This document shows positions 35,239 through 43,021 of a stretch of 64,000 nucleotides of DNA, one piece after another. Each line of letters opens with the position of its first letter. The stretch's first letter is position 1. A model generated the notes under the pieces. That model searched no databases. It saw nothing but the letters and a program-made list of their open reading frames with translations, and was not told the DNA's origin. The position numbers were made by a program, and so were the translations under genes. This stretch comes from Seonamhaeicola sp. (lineage in GTDB: Bacteria > Bacteroidota > Bacteroidia > Flavobacteriales > Flavobacteriaceae). Location: contig NZ_JANQJQ010000003.1 in assembly GCF_028281565.1 (NCBI RefSeq), forward strand, positions 1-64,000. The letters run 5' to 3'.

Positions 35239-37635
35239 ATGGCAAAGATCAAACACAACAATTTTTTGGACACCGTTAATGAGGTGTTTACAGATGCAAA
35301 ACAAGAAGGCGTTTTACATTTATACGCCGAAGGCAACCAGTTCTCGGGAAGAAAGATAGGGATTAAGGACAGGACACTGTTTCATTTTGGAACAACGGGT
35401 TATCTGGGACTGGAACAGGATTACAGATTGAAAGCTGCGGCCATTGAGGCCATTCAAAATTATGGTACCCAATTTCCATTGTCCAAATCTTATATATCGA
35501 ATCCGCTTTATAGTCAATTAGAAGAGAAAGTGACCCTAATGTTCGAAACTCCAATTATAATAACCAAGAACAGTACCTTGGGACACCTTGGGGTTATACC
35601 CAGTGCGGTTAAGGATCAAGATGCTATTATTCTAGATCATCAGGTGCATTGGAGTGTACAAAGTGCAGCTAAGGTTTTAAAGAATAGGAGTGTGCCTATA
35701 GATATGATCCGACATAACAATCTCAATATGTTGGAAGATAAAATCAAATCACATTCCGATAAACGCAAAAAGATTTGGTATATGGCCGACGGAATCTATT
35801 CCATGTATGGTGATTATGCGCCTATTCAAGATTTAAAATCACTTTGCTTAAAATACCCCCAATTACATCTTTACATTGATGATGTCCACGGTATGAGCTG
35901 GATAGGCAAAAATGGTACCGGGTATGCATTGAGCGAACTAGGGGAACTTCCTGAAAATGTTTTAGTGTTCGGAACCCTAAGCAAGACCTTTGGGGCCAGT
36001 GGGGCCGTGTTGGCCTGTTCCAATAAAAAGATGTACCATGAAATAAAGACATTTGGAGGCCCCTTGACATTTTCGGCCCAATTGGAACCGGCATCCGTTG
36101 CAGCTGCGACAGCATCAGCTGAGATCCACTTATCTCCTGAGATTTATGAATTGCAAAATGATCTTAAAGAAAGAACCAAATACTTCAATGGACTGTTGGA
36201 GCAAACGGATCTTCCCTTGATCGATAAGAACAATTCTCCCGTGTTCTACATAGGAACGGGAATGCCCAAAACAGGATATAATTTTGTGAACCGTTTGATG
36301 AAAGAAGGCTATTATGTAAACTTGGGTATCTTTCCGGCCGTACCTGTAAAGAACACGGGTGTACGTATTACCATATCACGACATAATGAAAAACAGGAAA
36401 TCAAAGGGTTGGTAGAGGCCATGACCTATCATCTGCCAAAGGCATTGGAGGAAACACATACAAATTTGGGACGTGTTTATCAAGCTTTTAAATTGAATAC
36501 AAAATCAGTGGAAAAGGATAAAACTGAAGACAATTTAAAACTGCAATTAGAAGATTCTATTTTGAAAATCAATAAAACGCTATGGAACCAATATGTTGGA
36601 AAACATGGGGCCTTTGATTGGGAGGGGCTTAAATTTCTGGAGGAAACATTTAGTGACAATCCTTCGGAAGAACATAATTGGAAGTTTTATTACGTGGTCA
36701 TTTATGATCAGGCTAACCGTCCTATTTTGGCAACTTACCTGACACTAGGTTTATGGAAGGATGATATGCTGGCCAGCGTGAATGCCTCAAAATCTATTGA
36801 AGAGGAAAGACAAAAGCATTCCTATTATTTAACGTCAAAAGTGTTAAGTATAGGGTCTCTTTTTACCGAAGGAGAGCACCTTTATATTGATGAGACCCAT
36901 TCGTTAAAAAAACAAGCATTGAACACGTTAATGAAAACCTTGGAGAACATGGAAGATAGCTTAAAGGCAAAAATGGTAGTTCTTCGTGATTTTCCTGAAA
37001 AGGAACCTTTGCATCCCTATTTTCAGGGACAAGGATTTATTAGGGTAAAAATGCCCGCATCATGTACTATCGACCTTAAGGAGACAACATCTATTGAAGA
37101 CCATGTTTCAAAGCTGTCATCTCGAAATAGGAGACACTTAAGAAAAGAGATTTTGGACAAGGAACCGTTTTTGAAGATTCAAGTTTTAAATAGTTGTGAC
37201 TATCAGGAAATAAAGCAGGTACAAGAGTTGTACAACCAAGTTCACAAAAACAACCTGGGGTTAAATACATTTACCTTTCCCGAAAGGTTATTTAAAAATA
37301 TGTCCAAACATCCCAATTGGGAGTTTATTGTGGTCAGTATAAAGGATAACCCCGAAAAGATGATAGGAGTGATGCTGTGTTACAATAATTGTAATTATAG
37401 TTATGTACCAGCTTTTATAGGAATGGATTATATGTACCTAAAAGAATTCCATACTTATAGACAACTTTTGTATCAAACTATAAAACGGGCCATTAACATG
37501 AAATACAAACATGTTGATTTAGGTATGACCGCTTCTTTTGAGAAAAGGAAATTAGGGGCAGTTGTAGAGGAAAAATGTGCCTACATTCAGACTTCAGATA
37601 ATTATACCTTGGAATTAATTGGAGTGATGGAATAG
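35239..37635 (+). CDS. Alpha-oxoamine synthase / GNAT acyltransferase fusion
   Basis: Residues 1-400 are a PLP-dependent alpha-oxoamine synthase related to 8-amino-7-oxononanoate synthase and serine palmitoyltransferase. Lys249 in GTLSKTFGASG binds PLP, and HGMSWIGKNGTG, LYIDDVHG and PSAVKDQD are typical. Residues about 420-798 hold an acyltransferase of the GNAT/BioF2 kind (LSSRNRRHLRKEI; VDLGMTASFEKRKLG). These synthases condense an acyl-CoA or acyl-ACP with an amino acid. The fusion suggests a two-step acylation making a sphingolipid- or sulfonolipid-like product, consistent with Bacteroidota, but the substrate cannot be read from sequence. Confidence 0.75.
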   Translation: MAKIKHNNFLDTVNEVFTDAKQEGVLHLYAEGNQFSGRKIGIKDRTLFHFGTTGYLGLEQDYRLKAAAIEAIQNYGTQFPLSKSYISNPLYSQLEEKVTLMFETPIIITKNSTLGHLGVIPSAVKDQDAIILDHQVHWSVQSAAKVLKNRSVPIDMIRHNNLNMLEDKIKSHSDKRKKIWYMADGIYSMYGDYAPIQDLKSLCLKYPQLHLYIDDVHGMSWIGKNGTGYALSELGELPENVLVFGTLSKTFGASGAVLACSNKKMYHEIKTFGGPLTFSAQLEPASVAAATASAEIHLSPEIYELQNDLKERTKYFNGLLEQTDLPLIDKNNSPVFYIGTGMPKTGYNFVNRLMKEGYYVNLGIFPAVPVKNTGVRITISRHNEKQEIKGLVEAMTYHLPKALEETHTNLGRVYQAFKLNTKSVEKDKTEDNLKLQLEDSILKINKTLWNQYVGKHGAFDWEGLKFLEETFSDNPSEEHNWKFYYVVIYDQANRPILATYLTLGLWKDDMLASVNASKSIEEERQKHSYYLTSKVLSIGSLFTEGEHLYIDETHSLKKQALNTLMKTLENMEDSLKAKMVVLRDFPEKEPLHPYFQGQGFIRVKMPASCTIDLKETTSIEDHVSKLSSRNRRHLRKEILDKEPFLKIQVLNSCDYQEIKQVQELYNQVHKNNLGLNTFTFPERLFKNMSKHPNWEFIVVSIKDNPEKMIGVMLCYNNCNYSYVPAFIGMDYMYLKEFHTYRQLLYQTIKRAINMKYKHVDLGMTASFEKRKLGAVVEEKCAYIQTSDNYTLELIGVME

Positions 37636-37670
37636 GGAAGTGAAACATTTAATGGGGAAATAACGGGTGT

Positions 37671-38516
37671 GTGGAGACGGTATACCAAGAATTAGTATCT
37701 GAATTTGAGACCAAGTTGGAGACTTTGGAATCCTCTAACAATGATATACTGTATAAGGCGGAAACAGGAATTGCCCACACCGAGAGGTGCATGAAACAAC
37801 TGCGAAAAAATGTTGTAAAAAAAGGATTTAAAACCATACAGGATGAGGTATGGTTTTTCAAGCATATAAAGCCACAAATCTTTAGTAAGTTAATCTATTA
37901 TGTTAAGTTGTATAATATTGAAAGTAAAAGACCTCGGAGCAGCTCGAAGTTCCAGGTAAAATACTTAAATAACCAAATCAATAAGCTTCAACTTTATTTT
38001 AATGACAATTTAGAGTTTTATCACTACTATCGCAGGGGAGCGACCACTTTGGATGAACAATATTTTGTTAGAGGTCAATCGGATTTACGTTCACCGACCG
38101 AGTCTTTTCATTTCTTTATTGATGAAGAGTTTTCAACTTGCCAGGATTGTGCGGTGGCCGTTATAATGGCTTACGATATGCTCATAGTTTACCTGCAACA
38201 GGAAATTGAGAAATTAGAAAGCAATACAGAGAATTTTAAATCAAATCCGATGAAGCAATCATCAAAGCTTTTCTGGACCGGAAGCAAAACAGAATTAATA
38301 GAACTGATATATGCCCTGCATAGCAGTGGGGCCATAAATAGTGGTACAGCTGATATTAAGGAAATGGCAACCTTGTTCGAACAGGTCTTTAACATTGAAC
38401 TGGGGAATTATTATCACACCTTTATCGAAATAAGGGCAAGAAAATGCAGCAAAACAAAATTTTTGGATAAGCTGACCGAAGTGCTAAACAGACGGTTTGA
38501 AGAATTGGATGAATAA
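37671..38516 (+). CDS. rteC: RteC-like transfer/excision regulator
   Basis: 281 residues, helical, matching the RteC family of CTnDOT-type elements: the C-terminal half (SSKLFWTGSKTELIELIYALHSSGAINSGTADIKEMATLFEQVFNI) and terminal ARKCSKTKFLDKLTEVLNRRFEEL are characteristic. RteC activates excision and transfer of CTnDOT by acting on the xis2c-xis2d-exc region. GTG at 37671 is the only early start in frame, so it is probably used; an ATG appears only after residue 45. It is 35 bases after the alpha-oxoamine synthase fusion gene and starts the conjugative region. Confidence 0.8.
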   Translation: METVYQELVSEFETKLETLESSNNDILYKAETGIAHTERCMKQLRKNVVKKGFKTIQDEVWFFKHIKPQIFSKLIYYVKLYNIESKRPRSSSKFQVKYLNNQINKLQLYFNDNLEFYHYYRRGATTLDEQYFVRGQSDLRSPTESFHFFIDEEFSTCQDCAVAVIMAYDMLIVYLQQEIEKLESNTENFKSNPMKQSSKLFWTGSKTELIELIYALHSSGAINSGTADIKEMATLFEQVFNIELGNYYHTFIEIRARKCSKTKFLDKLTEVLNRRFEELDE

Positions 38517-38726
38517 TCCATAGGTGCCCCCAAGTTGGGGAAACTATTCAAAAGATTAAATGTTACATTTCTATTTGAATTGTGTACTACTATTAAAAAA
38601 AGCTTCCTTCAGAAATTAGTAAAGAATATCAAAAAATATGATGGTAAAAATCTCCCACCTTGGGAGTAGATATTGATGATAATTGAAAATACGCTCGCAG
38701 ATTTGTAATGCGAAAGTCAAATCAGG

Positions 38727-38770
38727 GTAAAGTCGTCCAAAAACTATTATTGGTTTGCCGACGGCTTTAC
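38727..38770 (+). promoter_or_regulatory. Inverted repeat upstream of the excisionase-like gene
   Basis: GTAAAGTCGTC (38727-38737) pairs with GACGGCTTTAC (38760-38770) with one G-U pair, followed by a T-rich tract. A shorter hairpin CTCCCACCTTGGGAG lies at about 38652. Either may be an RteC or HTH-protein operator or a terminator-attenuator. Confidence 0.45.
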
Positions 38771-38788
38771 TTTTTAAAACCAAAATGA

Positions 38789-39067
38789 ATGGGAGCAACA
38801 ATTATTACCACAGAGGATCTTTATGATTTTAAAATTGAACTACTAGAAGAAATCAAGCAGTTATTAAACAATCAGCACGGTCAACCTGCAAAGAAATGGC
38901 TGAAGTCGCCGGAGGTCAGGGAACTTTTAGGGGTTTCACTAGGGACCCTACAGAACCTACGGATAAACGGGACATTGCCATATACAAAAATAGGCGGTAT
39001 ACTGTATTATGACTATCAGGAGATCATGGAGGTTTTAGAGAAGAACAGGATCCATAATAAATTCTAA
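38789..39067 (+). CDS. MerR/excisionase-like helix-turn-helix protein
   Basis: 92 residues with a winged helix-turn-helix of the HTH_17/excisionase kind (WLKSPEVRELLGVSLGTLQNLRINGTLPYTKIGGILYYDYQEIMEVLEKN). Such proteins at this position in Bacteroides elements support excision. It begins a small operon with two downstream genes. The inverted repeat at 38727 lies just upstream. Confidence 0.75.
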   Translation: MGATIITTEDLYDFKIELLEEIKQLLNNQHGQPAKKWLKSPEVRELLGVSLGTLQNLRINGTLPYTKIGGILYYDYQEIMEVLEKNRIHNKF

Positions 39068-39075
39068 GTATTGTT

Positions 39076-39615
39076 TTGCAGGAAATCAATTATATCAAGC
39101 ACTTAAATGCCGTGTTTGAACAGTTCTCCAAGGATTCAAGACTGAACCCTACCCATATTAGTCTTTACGTGGCCCTGTTTCAACTATGGAATTATAATTT
39201 TTTTAGGGAGGAATTCTATATCAGCCGGGAAGATGTCATGGAGTTTTCGAAAATAGGCTCTAAATCAACCTATCACCGATGTATCAAAGAACTTGGCCAT
39301 TGGAGTTATCTTCTTTACATGCCCTCTCATAACCCATTTAAAGGAAGTCGGATCAAGATGTTCGATTTTGGGACAAGTACTGGACAAGCTCTGTACCTGG
39401 GCCGTACCAAAACCGAAACAAGTGATGGACAAGCAGTGGTACCTATATTAAAACATATACAAACTATAGAAAACAATAAAAACAATAACAAACAGCAAAA
39501 TTTTAAAATTTTAAATATTTCCAATTCTGAAAACGGAAGCAAACAGGAAACAACCGTCCCAATAGGGGACAACCTTAAGACAACTTCGGATAAAAATTAT
39601 AATGAGCCCTTATGA
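39076..39615 (+). CDS. Element-associated protein of unknown function
   Basis: 179 residues. The N-terminal half (IKHLNAVFEQFSKDSRLNPTHISLYVALFQLWNYNFF) looks like a replication or mobilisation-associated helical domain with helix-turn-helix character (FSKIGSKSTYHRCIKELG); the C-terminal third is polar and Asn-rich (ENNKNNNKQQNF). It uses TTG at 39076 because no earlier in-frame ATG exists, and it overlaps the ATPase gene by 4 bases. Homologues are expected in other Bacteroidota integrative elements, but I cannot name a function. Confidence 0.6.
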   Translation: MQEINYIKHLNAVFEQFSKDSRLNPTHISLYVALFQLWNYNFFREEFYISREDVMEFSKIGSKSTYHRCIKELGHWSYLLYMPSHNPFKGSRIKMFDFGTSTGQALYLGRTKTETSDGQAVVPILKHIQTIENNKNNNKQQNFKILNISNSENGSKQETTVPIGDNLKTTSDKNYNEPL

Positions 39616-40274
39616 AATTGATAACCCCGCATATAATTACCGAAGGAGGCAAAAAATATAAGTTGGGAACATTAAAGGGGAATGAAATCTTATACGACTT
39701 TGACCAAATACTGATTTACTTGGAAGCCAAAGGGAAGTTGTTGTTTGGAGATTATTTTAAGATTCATAAATCTGATAGAGCCATAATATATAAACTTTGC
39801 AATTATCAAATACGGGATTGGGCTACCTGTAAAAAACTGGGTATTGATCTAAGAAAGGGCATTTTATTGTCCGGGCCGGTTGGTTGTGGAAAGACCAGCT
39901 TGATGAAACTTCTCCGCTATATAACGCCCCATTATGCCCATTACGATGTCATCCCTACGCGTAACATAACTTTTGCCTTCAACCACATTGGCTATAGAAT
40001 TATAAAGCAGTACGGTGATCACTGTTTTTACTGCTTTGACGATTTGGGAATTGAACCCATTGGTCGCCATTTTGGTAAGGACTGTAATGTCATGGGAGAG
40101 GTTTTACTCTCACGTCATGAACTTTTTTTGAAATATAGGTTTAAAAGCCATGGGACAACCAATCTGAATGCACATGAATTGGAGGAGCGTTATGGAAGTC
40201 GAGTTCGAAGCAGGATGAGAGAGCTATTTAATTTGGTTGCCTTTGATAATGGGAGCAGGGATAAAAGAAAGTAA
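39612..40274 (+). CDS. P-loop ATPase of the conjugative element
   Basis: 220 residues with Walker A GPVGCGKTSL (around residue 93) and an acidic Walker B FDDLGIEP. The layout is like DnaC/IstB-type AAA+ helper ATPases. It could load a helicase or drive replication of the excised element. It starts at the ATG overlapping the preceding stop (ATGA), is on the same strand as the HTH operon, and ends before the AbiE pair. Confidence 0.7.
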   Translation: MKLITPHIITEGGKKYKLGTLKGNEILYDFDQILIYLEAKGKLLFGDYFKIHKSDRAIIYKLCNYQIRDWATCKKLGIDLRKGILLSGPVGCGKTSLMKLLRYITPHYAHYDVIPTRNITFAFNHIGYRIIKQYGDHCFYCFDDLGIEPIGRHFGKDCNVMGEVLLSRHELFLKYRFKSHGTTNLNAHELEERYGSRVRSRMRELFNLVAFDNGSRDKRK

Positions 40275-40293
40275 ATTTTTGAATACTTCTAAT

Positions 40294-40319
40294 AAATAGT
40301 ATCATATATGATACTATTT
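40294..40319. promoter_or_regulatory. Perfect palindromic operator upstream of AbiEii
   Basis: A 26-bp perfect palindrome containing AGTATCATATATGATACT. The 22-bp core (ATAGTATC to GATACTAT) occurs identically at 42134-42155 beyond the start of the opposing AbiEi gene. It lies about 100 bases before the AbiEii start codon. Confidence 0.8.
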
Positions 40320-40416
40320 TCAAAGGTAATGGTTTTTTTTTGAATTGTCAAGTTTTTAGAAAGTATTATTCCTTATATATTTGTTGTTACCTATTTTAAA
40401 TCTTTCCCGCAGAATT

Positions 40417-41259
40417 ATGATTGAAAAAATTAAAATGTTAACCTTACGAGCTTTGGTTAGTGACGAGAAACTCATGTATGGTTTAGTTTTGAAGGGAGGC
40501 AATGCACTTCAGTTGGCTTATAACATAACGGATAGGGCTTCTTTGGATATTGATTTTTCTATTGATGGAGATTTTAGTGAAGAGGAATTTCAACGTCTCA
40601 AAGGTATTTTCCATAGCTTACTTAACACCGAATTCAATAAGCATGATTTGGTAGTCTTCGATGTAGAGTTCCTTGAAAAACCAAAACAAAATAAGATTAA
40701 ACAATGGAAAGGATATGTTTTAAAATTTAAAACTATTGATTTTAATAAATATGATCCGGACGATGAAGATGTTAATAGGCGTTTGGCCCATGTTATTTAT
40801 AATAATAATTCCACTAAATTTCAAGTAGAAATAAGTAGTTATGAATACACAGATCCCAAAAAAATAGTTGAAGTAGAAGGAGCGGTGTTCTTTGTTTATA
40901 CGCCAGAAATGATTGTTTTTGAAAAGATACGCGCACTATGTCAGTCAATGCCTGAGTATAAAACAGTTATACCAACGGCAAGACAGAAGGGACGTGCACG
41001 CGATTTTTATGATATATGGAACCTCAGTAGTTCTTTTCAAATAGATTTTACACTTCAATCCAACAAAATAATGTTTCAAGAGATTTTTGAAGCAAAGCTC
41101 GTGCCTATTTCCTTTGTAGAACTTTTGCCAAAATATAGGGATTTTCAAAAAGAAGATTGGAATAGTGTTGTTGATACCCTCTCAGGAGTTGAGGTTGAAG
41201 AATTTGATTTTTATTTTGATTACTTGATGGAGCGCATAGCACTGATTAAAAGCCAATAG
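40417..41259 (+). CDS. AbiEii/AbiGii-type nucleotidyltransferase toxin
   Basis: Nucleotidyltransferase-fold toxin of type IV toxin-antitoxin systems: LVLKGGNALQLAY near residue 26 is followed by SLDIDFS with the catalytic Asp44-x-Asp46, and ARDFYDIWNLS later marks the family. AbiEii toxins (for example MenT) add nucleotides to tRNA acceptor ends. The preferred start is ATG 40417; an upstream TTG at 40381 is possible but unlikely. The gene is convergent with, and overlaps by 14 bases at the 3' end, the AbiEi antitoxin at 41246-42121, unlike the usual co-directional operon. Confidence 0.85.
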   Translation: MIEKIKMLTLRALVSDEKLMYGLVLKGGNALQLAYNITDRASLDIDFSIDGDFSEEEFQRLKGIFHSLLNTEFNKHDLVVFDVEFLEKPKQNKIKQWKGYVLKFKTIDFNKYDPDDEDVNRRLAHVIYNNNSTKFQVEISSYEYTDPKKIVEVEGAVFFVYTPEMIVFEKIRALCQSMPEYKTVIPTARQKGRARDFYDIWNLSSSFQIDFTLQSNKIMFQEIFEAKLVPISFVELLPKYRDFQKEDWNSVVDTLSGVEVEEFDFYFDYLMERIALIKSQ

Positions 41260-42121
41260 GGTAATATACTTTCCAGCTTTTATCAAGTTTTTTTGTTGTC
41301 AGCCCGTAGGTTAAATAAAAGTTGATATTGCTTACCTGGTCAAGAAAAAATTTTAGTTCACTTTTTTGGTAGCCGGATTTTTCTAGATAGAAACCTACTA
41401 ACTGGTGGTATGGGTATATGTAGTCCAGCTTATTTAGATAATCATTAAGTCTCGGTAAGCTTATTTTTCCCGCAGCCCTTTGGTAAGCCTCGAGAACCTG
41501 GAAAACACCTCCTGAATAAGCCGGCCTTACAGTTATATCAATTAAGGTCCTTTCTAAATCGGTTAATGGGAAACGCCCCCTATTTATGATTCCTACTTTA
41601 ATCGAATTATGCTTTTTATGGAGGAATGTATATCTTATTTTATCTTTTCTCGAAACAAAGACATCTGTGGACATGCGCTGTTTATTAGAAAAGGCACTAT
41701 CTACAGCTTCTTGTTCCAAAATAATGTCGCCTTTTGTTTGAAAAACCTCATATTTGTCGATACTGACATATATCGTTTTGGGTATTTGAAGGGTCAGGTT
41801 ATGAATCTGCATTGCCGTATAATTACTCAGGTACCCTCCCTTTCTTATTGTTAATGCTATGTCATAATTAACGGCGTCCTCTTTAGTCCATATTTTTTTT
41901 TCGGAATTATCATAGCCGTCAAGACCATTCACATATAAAATCCTGCTTTCTTGTAAAAAATTAATAAAATCATAAGAATTGCGGTAAGCTGCTATTTTCC
42001 AGTCCTCACGATTTTCATCAAAAATCTCTCTTAAGTCATTTAAGGTATAAGCATACTCATTTTTTAAGTGAAAGAATCTTTCAATATAATCTATGGCTCG
42101 TTTAAATGATTCAATTTTCAT
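41246..42121 (-). CDS. AbiEi-family antitoxin
   Basis: 291 residues. The N-terminal region (YAYTLNDLREIFDENREDWKIAAYRNSYDFINFL) forms a winged helix, and the conserved body includes GYLSNYTAMQIHNLTLQIPKTIYVS and GIINRGRFPLTDLERTLIDITVRPAYSGG, the AbiEi signature. AbiEi proteins neutralise the toxin without direct binding and repress their own promoter through the N-terminal helix. Here the same palindrome precedes both this gene and the toxin, so it likely represses both. Convergent orientation is unusual. Confidence 0.85.
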   Translation of the reverse strand: MKIESFKRAIDYIERFFHLKNEYAYTLNDLREIFDENREDWKIAAYRNSYDFINFLQESRILYVNGLDGYDNSEKKIWTKEDAVNYDIALTIRKGGYLSNYTAMQIHNLTLQIPKTIYVSIDKYEVFQTKGDIILEQEAVDSAFSNKQRMSTDVFVSRKDKIRYTFLHKKHNSIKVGIINRGRFPLTDLERTLIDITVRPAYSGGVFQVLEAYQRAAGKISLPRLNDYLNKLDYIYPYHQLVGFYLEKSGYQKSELKFFLDQVSNINFYLTYGLTTKKLDKSWKVYYPIGF

Positions 42122-42131
42122 AATGTTTTTT

Positions 42132-42157
42132 ATATAGTATCATATATGATACTATAT
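42132..42157. promoter_or_regulatory. Perfect palindromic operator upstream of AbiEi
   Basis: A 26-bp perfect palindrome with the same core as 40296-40317, 11 bases upstream of the AbiEi start (42121, minus strand). The remaining 290 bases up to TraE at 42448 are AT-rich and presumably hold the tra promoter; nothing else was recognised. Confidence 0.8.
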
Positions 42158-42447
42158 TGTAAAGATAGTGATTTTTTTTCAATTTGTCAAGGGGTAAGCT
42201 TATTTGGATTTTTCAATAGTTAAATTCTAAACTTGATGTTTTCTGGCACCCGTCAACCAAATAAATTTTAGGTTATCCACAAACACCTGCAAATCCAAAA
42301 TATAATTTGGTCACAATTTACATCAATGATTAGCAAGTGTCATTAGTTTTTATTTTATTAACAATTACCTGTGAATCAGTTAGATGAAGGATAATTGGGC
42401 GTATTTTTCATATATCAAAATCAAGTAATTTTTAAATCGATTTCAAT

Positions 42448-42735
42448 ATGAAAAAATCACTATTTACAACCGTATTTTCACTTCTTATTTCTAATACCAT
42501 TTTTGCACAGATTGGAGGTATTGAAGATTCCGTTAACGATGTTTCAGATACTATTAGAGCCATCTTCCCAATTATATTGGGAGTCATCTTCTTAATAGGC
42601 TTCCTCTTCAATGCCGGACACTTCTTTGGTGAAAATGCGGACCTCAAAAAAGGGATAACCCGTGTATTGGTCTTTGTACTTATTGCAGGAGCAGTAGTGG
42701 GCATCTTTACATATCTCATTGGCATCGTGGTGTAA
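42448..42735 (+). CDS. traE: TraE, DUF4134 VirB2-like pilin
   Basis: 95 residues: signal peptide (MKKSLFTTVFSLLISNTIFAQ) followed by two hydrophobic segments (IFPIILGVIFLIGFLFNAGHFF; VLVFVLIAGAVVGIFTYLIGIV). This is the two-helix pilin layout of TraE/DUF4134 proteins in CTnDOT-type systems. It would form the conjugative pilus or channel. It is the first gene of the tra operon and ends one base before TraF begins. Confidence 0.85.
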   Translation: MKKSLFTTVFSLLISNTIFAQIGGIEDSVNDVSDTIRAIFPIILGVIFLIGFLFNAGHFFGENADLKKGITRVLVFVLIAGAVVGIFTYLIGIVV

Positions 42736-42736
42736 C

Positions 42737-43021
42737 ATGAAACGCTATAAGGTCTATAAAGATATCCGAAAACGAGCGGTGATTATGGGGTTGCCCATTT
42801 CACTGTTCGCTTTGATGATGACTTCGGTCATAGGGTCGTTGCTTTTCATCATCTTTTCCTTTAACCTTTTGGTAATCATTTTGGTTTTCATCTTTAATGG
42901 AGGTCTTTATACAGCACTGACACAACTGTCCAAGCACTCCGCCTTATTGCATTTCAAAAAAGTATTCCCAACCACTATCTGTAACAAACGAGAAAGTCAA
43001 CTCCAATATGAAGAAAATTAA
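42737..43021 (+). CDS. traF: TraF, DUF4133 VirB3-like protein
   Basis: 94 residues from ATG 42737 (MKRYKVYKDIRKRAVIMGLPISLF), with two adjacent membrane helices and a basic N-terminus as in VirB3/DUF4133. An upstream ATG at 42719 would overlap traE and is less likely. It anchors the VirB4-like ATPase, whose gene begins 14 bases before this stop. Confidence 0.85.
   Translation: MKRYKVYKDIRKRAVIMGLPISLFALMMTSVIGSLLFIIFSFNLLVIILVFIFNGGLYTALTQLSKHSALLHFKKVFPTTICNKRESQLQYEEN

Noticed and set aside
40381-40416. TTG start for AbiEii at 40381
   Set aside because: The extra 12 residues are not typical; ATG 40417 begins the conserved MIEKIKMLTLRAL.
42719-42736. Extended start for TraF at 42719
   Set aside because: It would overlap traE and add MASWCN before the conserved MKRYKVYKDIRK start; ATG 42737 fits the family.
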